Shown here: positions 23,471 to 31,609 of the stretch, piece by piece | Position numbering within the stretch: position 1 is the stretch's first letter | How the letters are laid out: each line of letters opens with the position of its first letter | From: Micromonospora parva | GTDB taxonomy: Bacteria; Actinomycetota; Actinomycetes; Mycobacteriales; Micromonosporaceae | NCBI RefSeq assembly: GCF_000718515.1 | Contig: NZ_JNZS01000043.1 | Coordinates: 1-40,396, forward strand | Direction of reading: 5' to 3' | Length of the DNA: 40,396 nt | Made by a program: the position numbers and the translations under genes | The notes under the pieces: model-generated | The model's database searches: none | What the model saw: the letters and a program-made list of their open reading frames with translations, nothing else | Told to the model about the DNA's origin: nothing

Positions 23471-24289
23471 TCAGCCGTCGGTGGGATGGCCTGGCCGCGG
23501 TGGTGACGGTGGGGCTTTCGCCGCCGGGGACGGCTTGCTCTTCGCCGACTCGGACGGGGTGACCTTCGCCGACTCGGACGGCTTCGTCTCCGGCACCAGG
23601 CGCTGGCAGTACGCCTCGACGTCGGCGGGGCCGCCCGCGGCGGTCACCAACGGGTGGAAGGCCGGCGAGCGCAGTGCCCTCTCCCGCTGGTCGGGCTTCT
23701 TGGCCCGCCACGCACGGCACAGTCCGGGCAGCTGGTTGGTGAGGGCGGGACTGGCCGATGGCGTGGCGGTGACGGACGACGACGTGCCCGGCGACGGGAC
23801 ACCCGGGGCCACCGACCGACCGGACTCGTCCGACCGGGACGTGCCCGGCTGCGGCGACGGTGACGAGCCCGACGGGGCCGGCGCGACGGGGTCCGGTGCC
23901 CGGTCCCGGGTGACCGCGGCGAAGGCGGCCCCCGCGGTTGCGGTGGCGGCCACCGCGCCGATCCAGGCCACCACGCCGGTCCGGATCCGACGACGACGGG
24001 TCGGCTGCGGCGCGACTGAGGCCGGGTTGGCCCGGGCGGCCCGGAACGCGGCCAGCGCGGCCTCCTCCCCGGCCAGCTCGCCCGCACGGACCGGCCCGGC
24101 AGCAGCGGCGAGCAACGCGGCCACCGGCTCGGCCGGGGGCACGTTCGGGCCGGTGGCGTACGCCTCCGGCGCGGTCGCGTCCGCGGGCGTGGCGGCGTGA
24201 CGCTGGGCCGGCGCGGTGTCCAGCCGGGCGCGGGCCGCGTCGAGCAGCCGCTCGGCGTCGGCGTGGTCGGCCCGCCGGAACGGGTTCAT
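23471..24289 (-). CDS. Membrane protein, putative anti-sigma factor
   Basis: A 272-aa single-pass protein. The cytoplasmic ~100 residues are Ala-rich with a plausible helical start (ADAERLLDAARARLDT); one transmembrane helix follows RRRRIRTG (~104-124); the outer part is Pro/Ser/Thr-rich with one compact Cys-bearing segment (GLCRAWRAKKPDQRERALRS, later VEAYCQRLV). ATG 24289 starts 16 bases after the ECF sigma gene ends, so by position it is probably the anti-sigma partner. It lacks the zinc HxxxCxxC motif of ZAS anti-sigma factors. The outer two cysteines could sense redox or ligand. Confidence 0.7.
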   Translation of the reverse strand: MNPFRRADHADAERLLDAARARLDTAPAQRHAATPADATAPEAYATGPNVPPAEPVAALLAAAAGPVRAGELAGEEAALAAFRAARANPASVAPQPTRRRRIRTGVVAWIGAVAATATAGAAFAAVTRDRAPDPVAPAPSGSSPSPQPGTSRSDESGRSVAPGVPSPGTSSSVTATPSASPALTNQLPGLCRAWRAKKPDQRERALRSPAFHPLVTAAGGPADVEAYCQRLVPETKPSESAKVTPSESAKSKPSPAAKAPPSPPRPGHPTDG

Positions 24290-24305
24290 CGGGAGTCCCC
24301 TCACG

Positions 24306-24935
24306 TCAGCCGTCCGCCGGTTCGGCCTGCGGTGCCCGCCGGGCGGGGCCGCTGCCCGCACGCGGCTGCGTCCCCTCGCTCGCGACCGGCGACCCGGTCG
24401 GGCTCTGCCGCTCCAACAGCACCGCCAGCCGTCGTAGACCCCGGTGAGCGGCGGTGCGTACGGCACCGGCGCGGCGGCCCAGCACCCGGCCGGCGGATCC
24501 CGCGTCCAGGCCGATCACGGCCCGCAACAGGACCGCTTCGGCCTCCCGGGGCGGCAGGGTGGCGATCAGCGCGAGCGCGGTCTCGGTACCGATCGTCTCG
24601 CTGGCTCGCTCGGCGGTGTCCGCGTCGCTGGCCAGATCGACGAGCGCCTGCACCGGGACCGGGAGCGAGGGGCGGCGGCGCATCCGGCGGAGATGATCCA
24701 TGGCGCGGTTACGGGCGATGGTGACCGTCCAGGCCCGGAACTCACCCCCGGTGAAGCCGGGCAGGTCACGGGAGACCTGCAGCCACGTCTCGGAGGCGAC
24801 GTCCTCGGCGTCGGCCCCGACGATGGCGGTCAGGTACCGCAGCAGCCCGGGCTGGAGGCTGCGGTAGAGGAAGCGGAACGCCTCTTCGTCTCCGGCCTGC
24901 GCGGCGCTCACCACCTCCGACAGATCGTCGGTCAT
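24306..24935 (-). CDS. ECF-type RNA polymerase sigma factor
   Basis: A 209-aa sigma-70-family protein with region 2 (GDEEAFRFLYRSLQPGLLRYL, then DAEDVASETWLQV and FRAWTVTIARNRAMDHLRR) and region 4 (LPPREAEAVLLRAVIGLDAGSAGRVLGRRAGAVRTAAHRGLRRL). The C-terminal ~30 residues are disordered. ATG 24935 fits the family start, although no strong ribosome-binding site is seen; the frame stays open for 85 codons upstream. It is followed by a single-pass membrane protein that probably holds it inactive. Target promoters cannot be read from here. Confidence 0.88.
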   Translation of the reverse strand: MTDDLSEVVSAAQAGDEEAFRFLYRSLQPGLLRYLTAIVGADAEDVASETWLQVSRDLPGFTGGEFRAWTVTIARNRAMDHLRRMRRRPSLPVPVQALVDLASDADTAERASETIGTETALALIATLPPREAEAVLLRAVIGLDAGSAGRVLGRRAGAVRTAAHRGLRRLAVLLERQSPTGSPVASEGTQPRAGSGPARRAPQAEPADG

Positions 24936-25200
24936 CCGCGGCCCACGTATCGCCCGGGGCGGCCCCGCCCGACCAACGGCACCGGGGCACGGCACGGGGT
25001 ACGAGTCGTCCGCCCGTTCAGCACCACGCCCGCACCGCCCTCCGCCGCTCTCGTTGTGCCCGCGACCACGATTGTCGGGGCGGCGTGTTTGGGGCCGACG
25101 CCAGGGGGGTCGATCGGCGCGCTGCCCGCCGAGGTAGCCGGGAGGGCCCGAGCCGGGGCTAACGCTAGGAGGGGGCTCACGACGCGACAAGTCGGCGTCG

Positions 25201-25218
25201 TGTCACGGAAGAGTGACA
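25201..25218. promoter_or_regulatory. Palindromic operator candidate TGTCAC-N6-GTGACA
   Basis: A perfect 6-6-6 dyad (spacer GGAAGA) near the middle of the divergent region. It differs from the CRP consensus TGTGA-N6-TCACA. Two more half-sites occur within 160 bases to the right. The binding protein is unknown. Confidence 0.45.
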
Positions 25219-25461
25219 ATTCTCAGCCCTGCCGGGCGGCGCGTCGCGGTAACGGCCGGTGAGCAGGGAACACGAACCGCGTTCGGAGGCGGTTTCTTGC
25301 CACCGCTGAGGGCTTGAACGACGGAATTTGTCGCTTTTCGTGACACCGCATATCCGCTGCGTCACCAAGGGTGAGCGTCCACACAGGTCACAGCGAATCA
25401 GCCAACCCGAACCAGCCGCACGGCGGCCCTGCCACGGCGCGCCGGCCCGAGCCGCGCTAGG

Positions 25462-25467
25462 TACGGT
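25462..25467 (+). promoter_or_regulatory. -10 element, leaderless promoter
   Basis: TACGGT followed by six bases (AAGGCG) and the GTG start at 25474. The AAGG is too close to the start to work as a Shine-Dalgarno sequence. Confidence 0.45.
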
Positions 25468-25473
25468 AAGGCG

Positions 25474-26844
25474 GTGTTGTCATCGGAGGTCGTGCTCAGC
25501 GGTCGCTACCGCTTGGACGAACGTGTCGCCACGGGCGGCATGGGCGACGTTTGGCGTGCCTCCGACCTGATCCTCGGCCGACAGGTCGCGGTCAAGGTTC
25601 TGCTCCCCGCGCTGGTCTCCGACCCGGACTTCATCGCCCGGTTCCGCGCCGAGGCCCGGATCATGGCGGCGCTGCGGCACCCCGGCATCGTGCAGGTCTT
25701 CGACTGCGGCGCGGACGACCTGCCCGACGGCGGCCGGGCGGACTACCTCGTCATGGAGTTCGTCGCCGGTGAGCCCCTGTCCAAGCGGATCGAGGCGGCC
25801 GGGCGGCTCGACGTGGCCGAGACGATGTCGATCGTGGCCCAGGCGGCGGCAGCGCTCAACGCGGCCCATCGCGGCGGCATCGTGCACCGCGACGTCAAGC
25901 CCAGCAATCTGCTGGTGCAGGAGGACGGCACCGTCGTCCTGGTCGACTTCGGCGTGGCCCGCTCCACCGACATCACCAGCATCACCAGCACCAACGCGGT
26001 GCCGGGCACCGCCCTCTACATGGCTCCCGAGCAGGCGGCCGGGCGGCCGGTCAGCGGCGCCACCGACATCTACGCCCTGGGCGCGGTCACCTACTGCTGC
26101 CTCACCGGCAGTCCGCCGTTCACCGGCGACAACCCCCTGCAGGTCGCCGTCCGACACCTGGACGACGAGCCGCCGGAGCTGCCGCACGACATCCCGGAGG
26201 CGGTCCGCGCCCTGGTGTCGCGGGCCCTGGCCAAGGATCCGCTGGAGCGGTTCACCAGCGGCGCGGCGATGGCCGAGGCCGCTCGGACGGCGGTCACCGA
26301 CGGCGAGCCACCGACGGCGATGGCCACCCCTGTCGCGCTGCGCAACGCCGGGCCGGGCACCCGCACCGACGTGCCGGTGGGCGCGGCGGTGGCGAACGGG
26401 TCACGGGCGGCGCGCCGGCGGGGCCCGCTGGTCGGTGCGGCCGCGGCCATGCTCGTCGCGCTGGTCGGGCTCGGCGCGGCACTGGCCGCGCAGCGCCACG
26501 CGGGCGAGGATCCGGCGGTCCATCTGCCGACCACCGCGCCGACGGTCGCGCCGAGCGGTCCCGTGGACCTGCCCGCGGCCAACGAACAGATCACCAGCGT
26601 CGACCCTGGCCGGCCCGACCGCACGCGGGCACCCAACAACCCGCCGTCGGTTTCGGTCTCGGCCACGCCGAGCCTGGAGCCGAGCCAGACCGCCACTTCG
26701 CCGACGCCGACGGCGGTCGTCACCAGCGCACCACCGACCAGCGCACCACCGACCAGCCTGCCACCGACCGATCCGACGCCGCCGACCACGCCGCCCACGA
26801 CCACGAGCGCGCCGGCCGATCCGGAGGTGCCGGCCGGCGGTTGA
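25474..26844 (+). CDS. Single-pass Ser/Thr protein kinase (PknB-like)
   Basis: A 456-aa Hanks-type kinase. The glycine loop TGGMGDV (20-26), Lys41 in VAVKVLL, HRDVKPSN (catalytic Asp140), VDFGVAR (158-160) and TALYMAPEQA are intact, so it should be active. One transmembrane helix lies after SRAARRRGP (~315-340). The outer tail of about 115 residues is Pro/Thr/Ser-rich with no PASTA repeats, so it probably does not sense muropeptides as PknB does. The GTG start at 25474 looks leaderless. It is divergent from an ECF sigma/anti-sigma pair and 123 bases upstream of a nucleotide-sugar dehydrogenase gene. Confidence 0.93.
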   Translation: MLSSEVVLSGRYRLDERVATGGMGDVWRASDLILGRQVAVKVLLPALVSDPDFIARFRAEARIMAALRHPGIVQVFDCGADDLPDGGRADYLVMEFVAGEPLSKRIEAAGRLDVAETMSIVAQAAAALNAAHRGGIVHRDVKPSNLLVQEDGTVVLVDFGVARSTDITSITSTNAVPGTALYMAPEQAAGRPVSGATDIYALGAVTYCCLTGSPPFTGDNPLQVAVRHLDDEPPELPHDIPEAVRALVSRALAKDPLERFTSGAAMAEAARTAVTDGEPPTAMATPVALRNAGPGTRTDVPVGAAVANGSRAARRRGPLVGAAAAMLVALVGLGAALAAQRHAGEDPAVHLPTTAPTVAPSGPVDLPAANEQITSVDPGRPDRTRAPNNPPSVSVSATPSLEPSQTATSPTPTAVVTSAPPTSAPPTSLPPTDPTPPTTPPTTTSAPADPEVPAGG

Positions 26845-26922
26845 GCCACGCGCCGTCGACGTCCCCACAGTCCCACCGGCACCCATATCCCCAAAACGGA
26901 CTTACGTCACCGAAGACGCCTC

Positions 26923-26928
26923 TAGGCT
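26923..26928 (+). promoter_or_regulatory. Candidate promoter of the dehydrogenase gene
   Basis: TAGGCT as -10, with CTTACG (26901-26906) 16 bases upstream as a weak -35. This predicts a leader of about 33 bases. Confidence 0.4.
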
Positions 26929-26967
26929 CTCAGCAGGCCATTTACACCATCTGCTGCGGGAGCCTGG

Positions 26968-28230
26968 GTGAGCGCTGAAAAGCTGGTCGTCATCGGTCAG
27001 GGGTATGTGGGACTGCCACTGGCCATGCGGGCCGTCGAGGCGGGGCTCGACGTGGTCGGGCTGGACGTCGACGCCGACCGGGTCAAGCGCCTCGCCTCCG
27101 GCGAGTCGTTCGTCGAGGACATCCCGGCCGACCGGCTGGGCCGGGCGTTGGGCAGCGGTCGCTACCACCCCAGCACCGAGTACACCGACGCCGACGGGTT
27201 CGACATCTGCGTCATCACGGTGCCGACCCCGCTGCGCGACGGCACCCCCGACCTGAGCTTCGTCGAGCAGGCCGGCATCGGCATCGGCCCGTACGTACGC
27301 CCGGGCTGCACGGTGATCCTGGAATCGACCACGTACCCCGGCACCACCGAGGAGCTGCTGCGCCCGCTGCTGGAGTCGGCCAGCGGGCTGACCAGCCCCG
27401 GCGACTTCCACCTGGGCTACAGCCCGGAGCGGATCGACCCGGGCAACCCGACCTGGCGCCTGGAGAACACCCCGAAGGTGGTCTCCGGTGTGGACCGGGC
27501 GTCGCTGGCCCGGGTGGACGAGTTCTACCGGCGCCTCGTGGAACGCACCGTGCCGGTGGACTCCACCCGCGTCGCCGAGCTGACCAAGCTGATCGAGAAC
27601 ACCTTCCGCCAGGTCAACATCGCGCTGATCAACGAGCTGACCATGCTCTCGCACCACCTCGACATCGACGTCTGGGAGGCGATCGACGCGGCCTCGACCA
27701 AGCCGTTCGGTTTCCTGCCGTTCCGGCCCGGCCCCGGCGTCGGCGGGCACTGCCTGCCGATCGACCCGTGCTACCTGTCCTGGCAGGTCAAGCGCCGCCT
27801 CGGGCGGCAGTTCCGGTTCATCGAGCTGGCCAACGACGTCAACCACGAGATGCCCGAGCACGTCGCGCAGCGGATCATGGCGGGGCTGAACCGGGACGGT
27901 CGGGCCGCCAGAGGCGCCCGGCTGCTGCTGCTCGGTCTGGCCTACAAGAAGAACACCGGCGACATGCGGGACTCCCCCGCCGTCGATGTGGCGCGACGGT
28001 TGCAGGCCCTCGGCGCCGAGGTGCACGCCGTCGAGCCGTACGCGGAGGCGCACCAGCTCCCCGCCGGGGTCACCATGGTCGGGCTCACCGAGCGGGAGGT
28101 GCGCGCCGCCGACGCGGTGGTGGTGGTCACCGACCATGACATCTTCGACTACGACCTCGTGGTCACGCACGCCCGCTACGTCTTCGACACCCGCAACCGG
28201 TGCGTCGGCCCGATGGTCGAGCGCCTGTAG
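26968..28230 (+). CDS. UDP-N-acetylglucosamine 6-dehydrogenase-type enzyme (WbpA/WecC-like)
   Basis: A 420-aa NAD-dependent nucleotide-sugar dehydrogenase. It has the Rossmann motif GQGYVGLP (10-17), the TVPTPL turn, ESTTYPGTTEE, the central LTKLIENTFRQVNIALINEL helix with its conserved Lys and Asn, and GPGVGGHCLPIDPCYLSW with catalytic Cys262. YKKNTGDMRDSP and the C-terminal domain follow. HCLPIDPCYLSW is typical of the branch that oxidises UDP-GlcNAc (or UDP-ManNAc) to the uronic acid rather than UDP-glucose. It probably supplies acidic amino sugar to a surface glycan, perhaps the one made by genes at 9.4-15.3 kb. Confidence 0.9.
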   Translation: MSAEKLVVIGQGYVGLPLAMRAVEAGLDVVGLDVDADRVKRLASGESFVEDIPADRLGRALGSGRYHPSTEYTDADGFDICVITVPTPLRDGTPDLSFVEQAGIGIGPYVRPGCTVILESTTYPGTTEELLRPLLESASGLTSPGDFHLGYSPERIDPGNPTWRLENTPKVVSGVDRASLARVDEFYRRLVERTVPVDSTRVAELTKLIENTFRQVNIALINELTMLSHHLDIDVWEAIDAASTKPFGFLPFRPGPGVGGHCLPIDPCYLSWQVKRRLGRQFRFIELANDVNHEMPEHVAQRIMAGLNRDGRAARGARLLLLGLAYKKNTGDMRDSPAVDVARRLQALGAEVHAVEPYAEAHQLPAGVTMVGLTEREVRAADAVVVVTDHDIFDYDLVVTHARYVFDTRNRCVGPMVERL

Positions 28231-28243
28231 ACCCGGCACCGCT

Positions 28244-28281
28244 GGCCGGTCCCGCCGCCGGGGAAGAGGGCGGGGCCGGCC
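28244..28281. terminator. Bidirectional terminator hairpin
   Basis: GGCCGGTCCCGCC (28244-28256) pairs with GGCGGGGCCGGCC (28269-28281), 13 pairs with one G-U, between the convergent dehydrogenase and permease genes. Confidence 0.65.
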
Positions 28282-28321
28282 GGCGATGTCCGTCCGGTGC
28301 CACTGCCGACAACCCGGCCGG

Positions 28322-30796
28322 TCACTGGTCGGCGAGCGCCTCGACGACCGGGCGGGACAGCGCCCGGCGGGCCGGCAGCACCGAGGCGAGCAGGGCGGCC
28401 AGCACCGCGACGCCGACGATCAGCCCGAGCTGACCGAACGGCAGCACCACGTGGAAGTCGCCGCCGAGGCGGTCCAGCAGGGCCATCGTGGACGCGCTGA
28501 CTCCGGTGCCGAGCCCGACACCGAGCACCGCGCCGACCACCGCCATCAGCACCGCCTCGACGGCGAGCACGGCCCGCATCCGCCCCCGGGTGAGCCCGAC
28601 CGCCCGCAGCACGGCGTTCTCCCTGGTCCGTTCGAGCACCGACAGGCTCAGCGTGTTCGCGACGCCGACCAGGGCGATCACCACGGCCAGGCCGAGCAGC
28701 GCGGTGACGAAGGCGAGCAGCATGTCCACAGTGCCGGTGAGCATCTTCTTGTACGCGCCCTGGTCCATCAGGTTCACCGTCGGGTACCGGCCGAGCACGG
28801 CCGTGATCGCCGCACGAGCCCGATCGGCGCTCACCCCGGCGGCGGGGTCGATCTCGGCCAGGTAGCCCCGCTGGGCGGGGAAGAGCGCGGCGAAGTCCTG
28901 GTCGGACAGGTCGATGACGTGACCCGCCGGCACCGCACCGCCCGGGGTGTCGTCGGTGACCACGGCGGCCACCCGCATCGACCGGCCCGCGACGGTCACC
29001 GGCGAACCGACCTGCCAACCACGGGAACGCGCCAACTCGCTGTGCACCAGCACCTGCCCCGGACCGACACGGTCGGCGTCGCCCGCCAGCACTCCGCTCA
29101 GCGTCCGAGAGACCAGCGCCGGGTGGGCCGCGCGGATCTCGACGTCGTCGACGACGACGCTGCGCTGCTCGTGCACGACCCCCAACTCGGGGCGGGCGAT
29201 GAGCTCACCGACGAGCGCGGCCGGCAGGTCCTGTCCGATTCCGCTGACCACGAAGTCGGTGCCGATCTGAGCGTCGACGCTGCGTTCGATGCCGTCCTTG
29301 GTGCTGCGCGCGCCCACCATGAACGCCGAGACCAGTCCGATCCCGATTACCAGTGCCGTGGCCGTCGCGGCGACCCGCCGTGGATTGCGCACCGTGTTGG
29401 CGACCGCCAGCTCACCGGCGGTGCCGAGCACCCGTCGTACCGGCCAGCCGAACACCCGGGCCAGCGCCGGGACGAGCACCGGCCCGAACAGCACGATCCC
29501 GAAGAAGCTGAGCACCCCGCCGGCCGCCACCAGCAGCAGCTGCCCGGCGCTGGCGGCACCGGTCAGCGCGGCGACCCCGGCGGCGAGCACCACCGCGCCG
29601 GCGGTCAGCCGGAGCCGACCGGCACCCCGGCTGGGCTGCACCGCGGCGTCGGTGAGCGCGGCCACCGGGGCGATCCGCGTTCCCCGCCAGGCCGGGAGCA
29701 GGGCGGCGCACACGGTGAGGCCGGTGCCCAGCAGCAGGCCGGTCAGCACCGTCGAACCGGTCACGGTCAGGCCGCCGGTGACCGGTACGTCCAGTCGGGA
29801 CAGCAGAAGCCGCATCGCACCGGCGAGGGCCACCCCGATCAGCACTCCGAGCGTGGAGGCGACCAACCCCAGCACTGCCGACTCCAGCACTGTGGACCGG
29901 AAGACCTGCCCCCGGGTGGCGCCGATCAGGCGCAGCAGCGCGGTGCGCCGGGTGCGCTGTGCCAGCACGATCGCGAAGGTGTTGGCGATCACGAAGCCGG
30001 CCACCACGATCGCGACCCCCACGAAGATCAACAGCAGCATGCGGAACTGGTCCACGTTGCGGACCGCCTCCTGCACCGCCTCGTCGAGGATCTGCTGGCG
30101 ACTCTTCACAGTGGCTTCGGCGCCGACCACGGCGCGTACCCGCTCGGTCAGCGCCGCGACGTCGGCGCCCGGGCGGGCCGCCACCATGACGCGGCCGTAG
30201 CCCCGCTCGCCGGTGAGGGCCAGCGCGTCCGGCCCGACCAGGCCGACGAACGGACCGCCGACGTCGCGGGAGGTGCCGGCCACGTCGACGGTGCCGACCA
30301 ACGTGTACGGGCGGGCCGCTCCGCCGGTGGCACCGATCCGGACCGTCGCGCCGAGCCCGAAGCCCTGCTCGGCCGCCGTGGGCGCGTCGAGCACCACCTC
30401 ACCGGCCCGGTCGGGCAACCGGCCGGCCACCACGTCGTACGAGCGCAGCGCGTCCTCGGTGGGGACGGCGACGAGCATGGTGAAGCCGAGCACCGGCCGA
30501 CCGTCGGCGCCGACGATCCCGGCGGTGTTGGTCAGCTCACCGGCTGCGGCGGCCACCCCGTCGACCGCCCGCACCCGGTCGACCAGGGTCGGGGGCAACA
30601 CCTCCCGGCCGGTCGAGTAGGCACCCAGGTCGGTGTGGCGGTCGAAGGTGCCGGCCCGCTCGTACGCGCCGGTCCGCATCCCGTCGACGAAGATCATCGT
30701 GCCGGCGACGAACGCGACGCCGAGCACGACGGCGAGCGCCGAGAGCAGCATGCGCAGCGCCTCGGCACGCAACGAGCGCAGGGTCAGGCGGATCAT
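28322..30796 (-). CDS. FtsX-like ABC transporter permease
   Basis: An 824-aa permease with two FtsX domains. It starts MIRLTLRSLRAEALRMLLSA with helix 1 at about 15-38, a large outer domain, then three helices including VGVAIVVAGFVIANTFAIVL and VLESAVLGLVASTLGVLIGV, a second outer domain, and a final trio ending in VAVLAALLASVLPARRALSRPVVEAL. This is the MacB/LolC-type layout used to move lipids, peptides or antibiotics out of the membrane. Such permeases need a partner ATPase, usually encoded next door; none is present in this window. It lies 147 bases downstream of the response regulator on the same strand. Confidence 0.9.
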   Translation of the reverse strand: MIRLTLRSLRAEALRMLLSALAVVLGVAFVAGTMIFVDGMRTGAYERAGTFDRHTDLGAYSTGREVLPPTLVDRVRAVDGVAAAAGELTNTAGIVGADGRPVLGFTMLVAVPTEDALRSYDVVAGRLPDRAGEVVLDAPTAAEQGFGLGATVRIGATGGAARPYTLVGTVDVAGTSRDVGGPFVGLVGPDALALTGERGYGRVMVAARPGADVAALTERVRAVVGAEATVKSRQQILDEAVQEAVRNVDQFRMLLLIFVGVAIVVAGFVIANTFAIVLAQRTRRTALLRLIGATRGQVFRSTVLESAVLGLVASTLGVLIGVALAGAMRLLLSRLDVPVTGGLTVTGSTVLTGLLLGTGLTVCAALLPAWRGTRIAPVAALTDAAVQPSRGAGRLRLTAGAVVLAAGVAALTGAASAGQLLLVAAGGVLSFFGIVLFGPVLVPALARVFGWPVRRVLGTAGELAVANTVRNPRRVAATATALVIGIGLVSAFMVGARSTKDGIERSVDAQIGTDFVVSGIGQDLPAALVGELIARPELGVVHEQRSVVVDDVEIRAAHPALVSRTLSGVLAGDADRVGPGQVLVHSELARSRGWQVGSPVTVAGRSMRVAAVVTDDTPGGAVPAGHVIDLSDQDFAALFPAQRGYLAEIDPAAGVSADRARAAITAVLGRYPTVNLMDQGAYKKMLTGTVDMLLAFVTALLGLAVVIALVGVANTLSLSVLERTRENAVLRAVGLTRGRMRAVLAVEAVLMAVVGAVLGVGLGTGVSASTMALLDRLGGDFHVVLPFGQLGLIVGVAVLAALLASVLPARRALSRPVVEALADQ

Positions 30797-30943
30797 GCGG
30801 GGCTCCCGGTGCGGGTGGCGGATCGGACCCCTCCGACGCTATGGCCGGCACCGCTGGATCGATCTCCACCTGCGCGCTCGACCTGCCTGCGCCAGGGGTC
30901 GCGGTGCGCCCGCCGCCCGCTACGACCCAGGTCGTACGCGGTG

Positions 30944-31609
30944 TCATCCGCCGGGCGTGACCAGCCCACTCTCGTACGCCAGGACCACCGCCTGGACCCG
31001 GTCGCGCAGCTGGAGCTTGGCCAGGATCCGCCCGACGTGGGTCTTCACCGTCGCCTCGGCGACGTGCACCCGGGCGGCGATCTCCGCGTTGGACAGCCCC
31101 TGGGCGACCAGCAGCAGCACCTCCCGTTCCCGTTCGGTGAGCTGGGCGAGCCGAGGGTCGCCGCTCGGGGCGGCGCCGAGTTGCCCGGCGAACCGGTCCA
31201 GCAGACGCCGGGTGATCGACGGAGCCACCACCGAGTCGCCCTGGGCCACCACCCGGATGGCCGCCAGCAGCTCCTCCGGCGGGACGTTCTTGAGCAGGAA
31301 TCCGCTCGCCCCGGCCTGTAGGGCGGCGAACGCGTCCGCCTCGGTGTCGAAGGTGGTCAGCACCAGCACCCGGGGCCCGCCCGTGGGCCGCTCGGCGCAG
31401 AGTCGCCGGGTCGCCTCCACCCCGTCCATGGTGGGCATCCGGATGTCCATCACGACGACGTCGGCCTCGGTGCGGGCGAGCACCCGCAGGGCGTCCGCGC
31501 CGTCGATCGCCTCCCCGACGACCTCAAGGTCGGGCTGGGAGTCCAGCACCATCCGGAACCCGGCGCGGACCAGCGCCTGGTCGTCCACGATCACTACCCG
31601 GACCGTCAT
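30944..31609 (-). CDS. NarL/LuxR-type response regulator
   Basis: A 221-aa regulator. The receiver domain has acidic pair Asp9-Asp10, phospho-acceptor Asp55 in VVVMDIRMP, Thr in VLVLTTFD and Lys in GFLLKNVPPEE. The C-terminal LuxR helix-turn-helix reads LTEREREVLLLVAQGLSNAEIA and VKTHVGRILAKL. Its ATG overlaps the kinase stop (ATGA, 31606-31609), so it is coupled to its cognate kinase. It probably controls the permease gene downstream, as in similar antibiotic- or envelope-stress systems. Confidence 0.93.
   Translation of the reverse strand: MTVRVVIVDDQALVRAGFRMVLDSQPDLEVVGEAIDGADALRVLARTEADVVVMDIRMPTMDGVEATRRLCAERPTGGPRVLVLTTFDTEADAFAALQAGASGFLLKNVPPEELLAAIRVVAQGDSVVAPSITRRLLDRFAGQLGAAPSGDPRLAQLTEREREVLLLVAQGLSNAEIAARVHVAEATVKTHVGRILAKLQLRDRVQAVVLAYESGLVTPGG

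Larger units (their letters stand above)
24936..25473. other. Divergent regulatory region of the sigma-factor and kinase genes
   Basis: No gene is supportable. The half near the sigma gene is GC-rich without clear signals. TAGCGT (minus strand, near 25163-25168) is a possible -10. A perfect TGTCAC-N6-GTGACA palindrome lies at 25201-25218, further GTGAC/GTCAC half-sites lie at about 25339 and 25360, and the kinase -10 lies at 25462. Confidence 0.55.

Noticed and set aside
27986..31321. Open frame of 1,111 codons on the plus strand
   Set aside because: It is antisense to the permease and regulator genes and overlaps the dehydrogenase end; composition is Gln/His/Arg-rich as expected of an off-frame reading of high-GC DNA.
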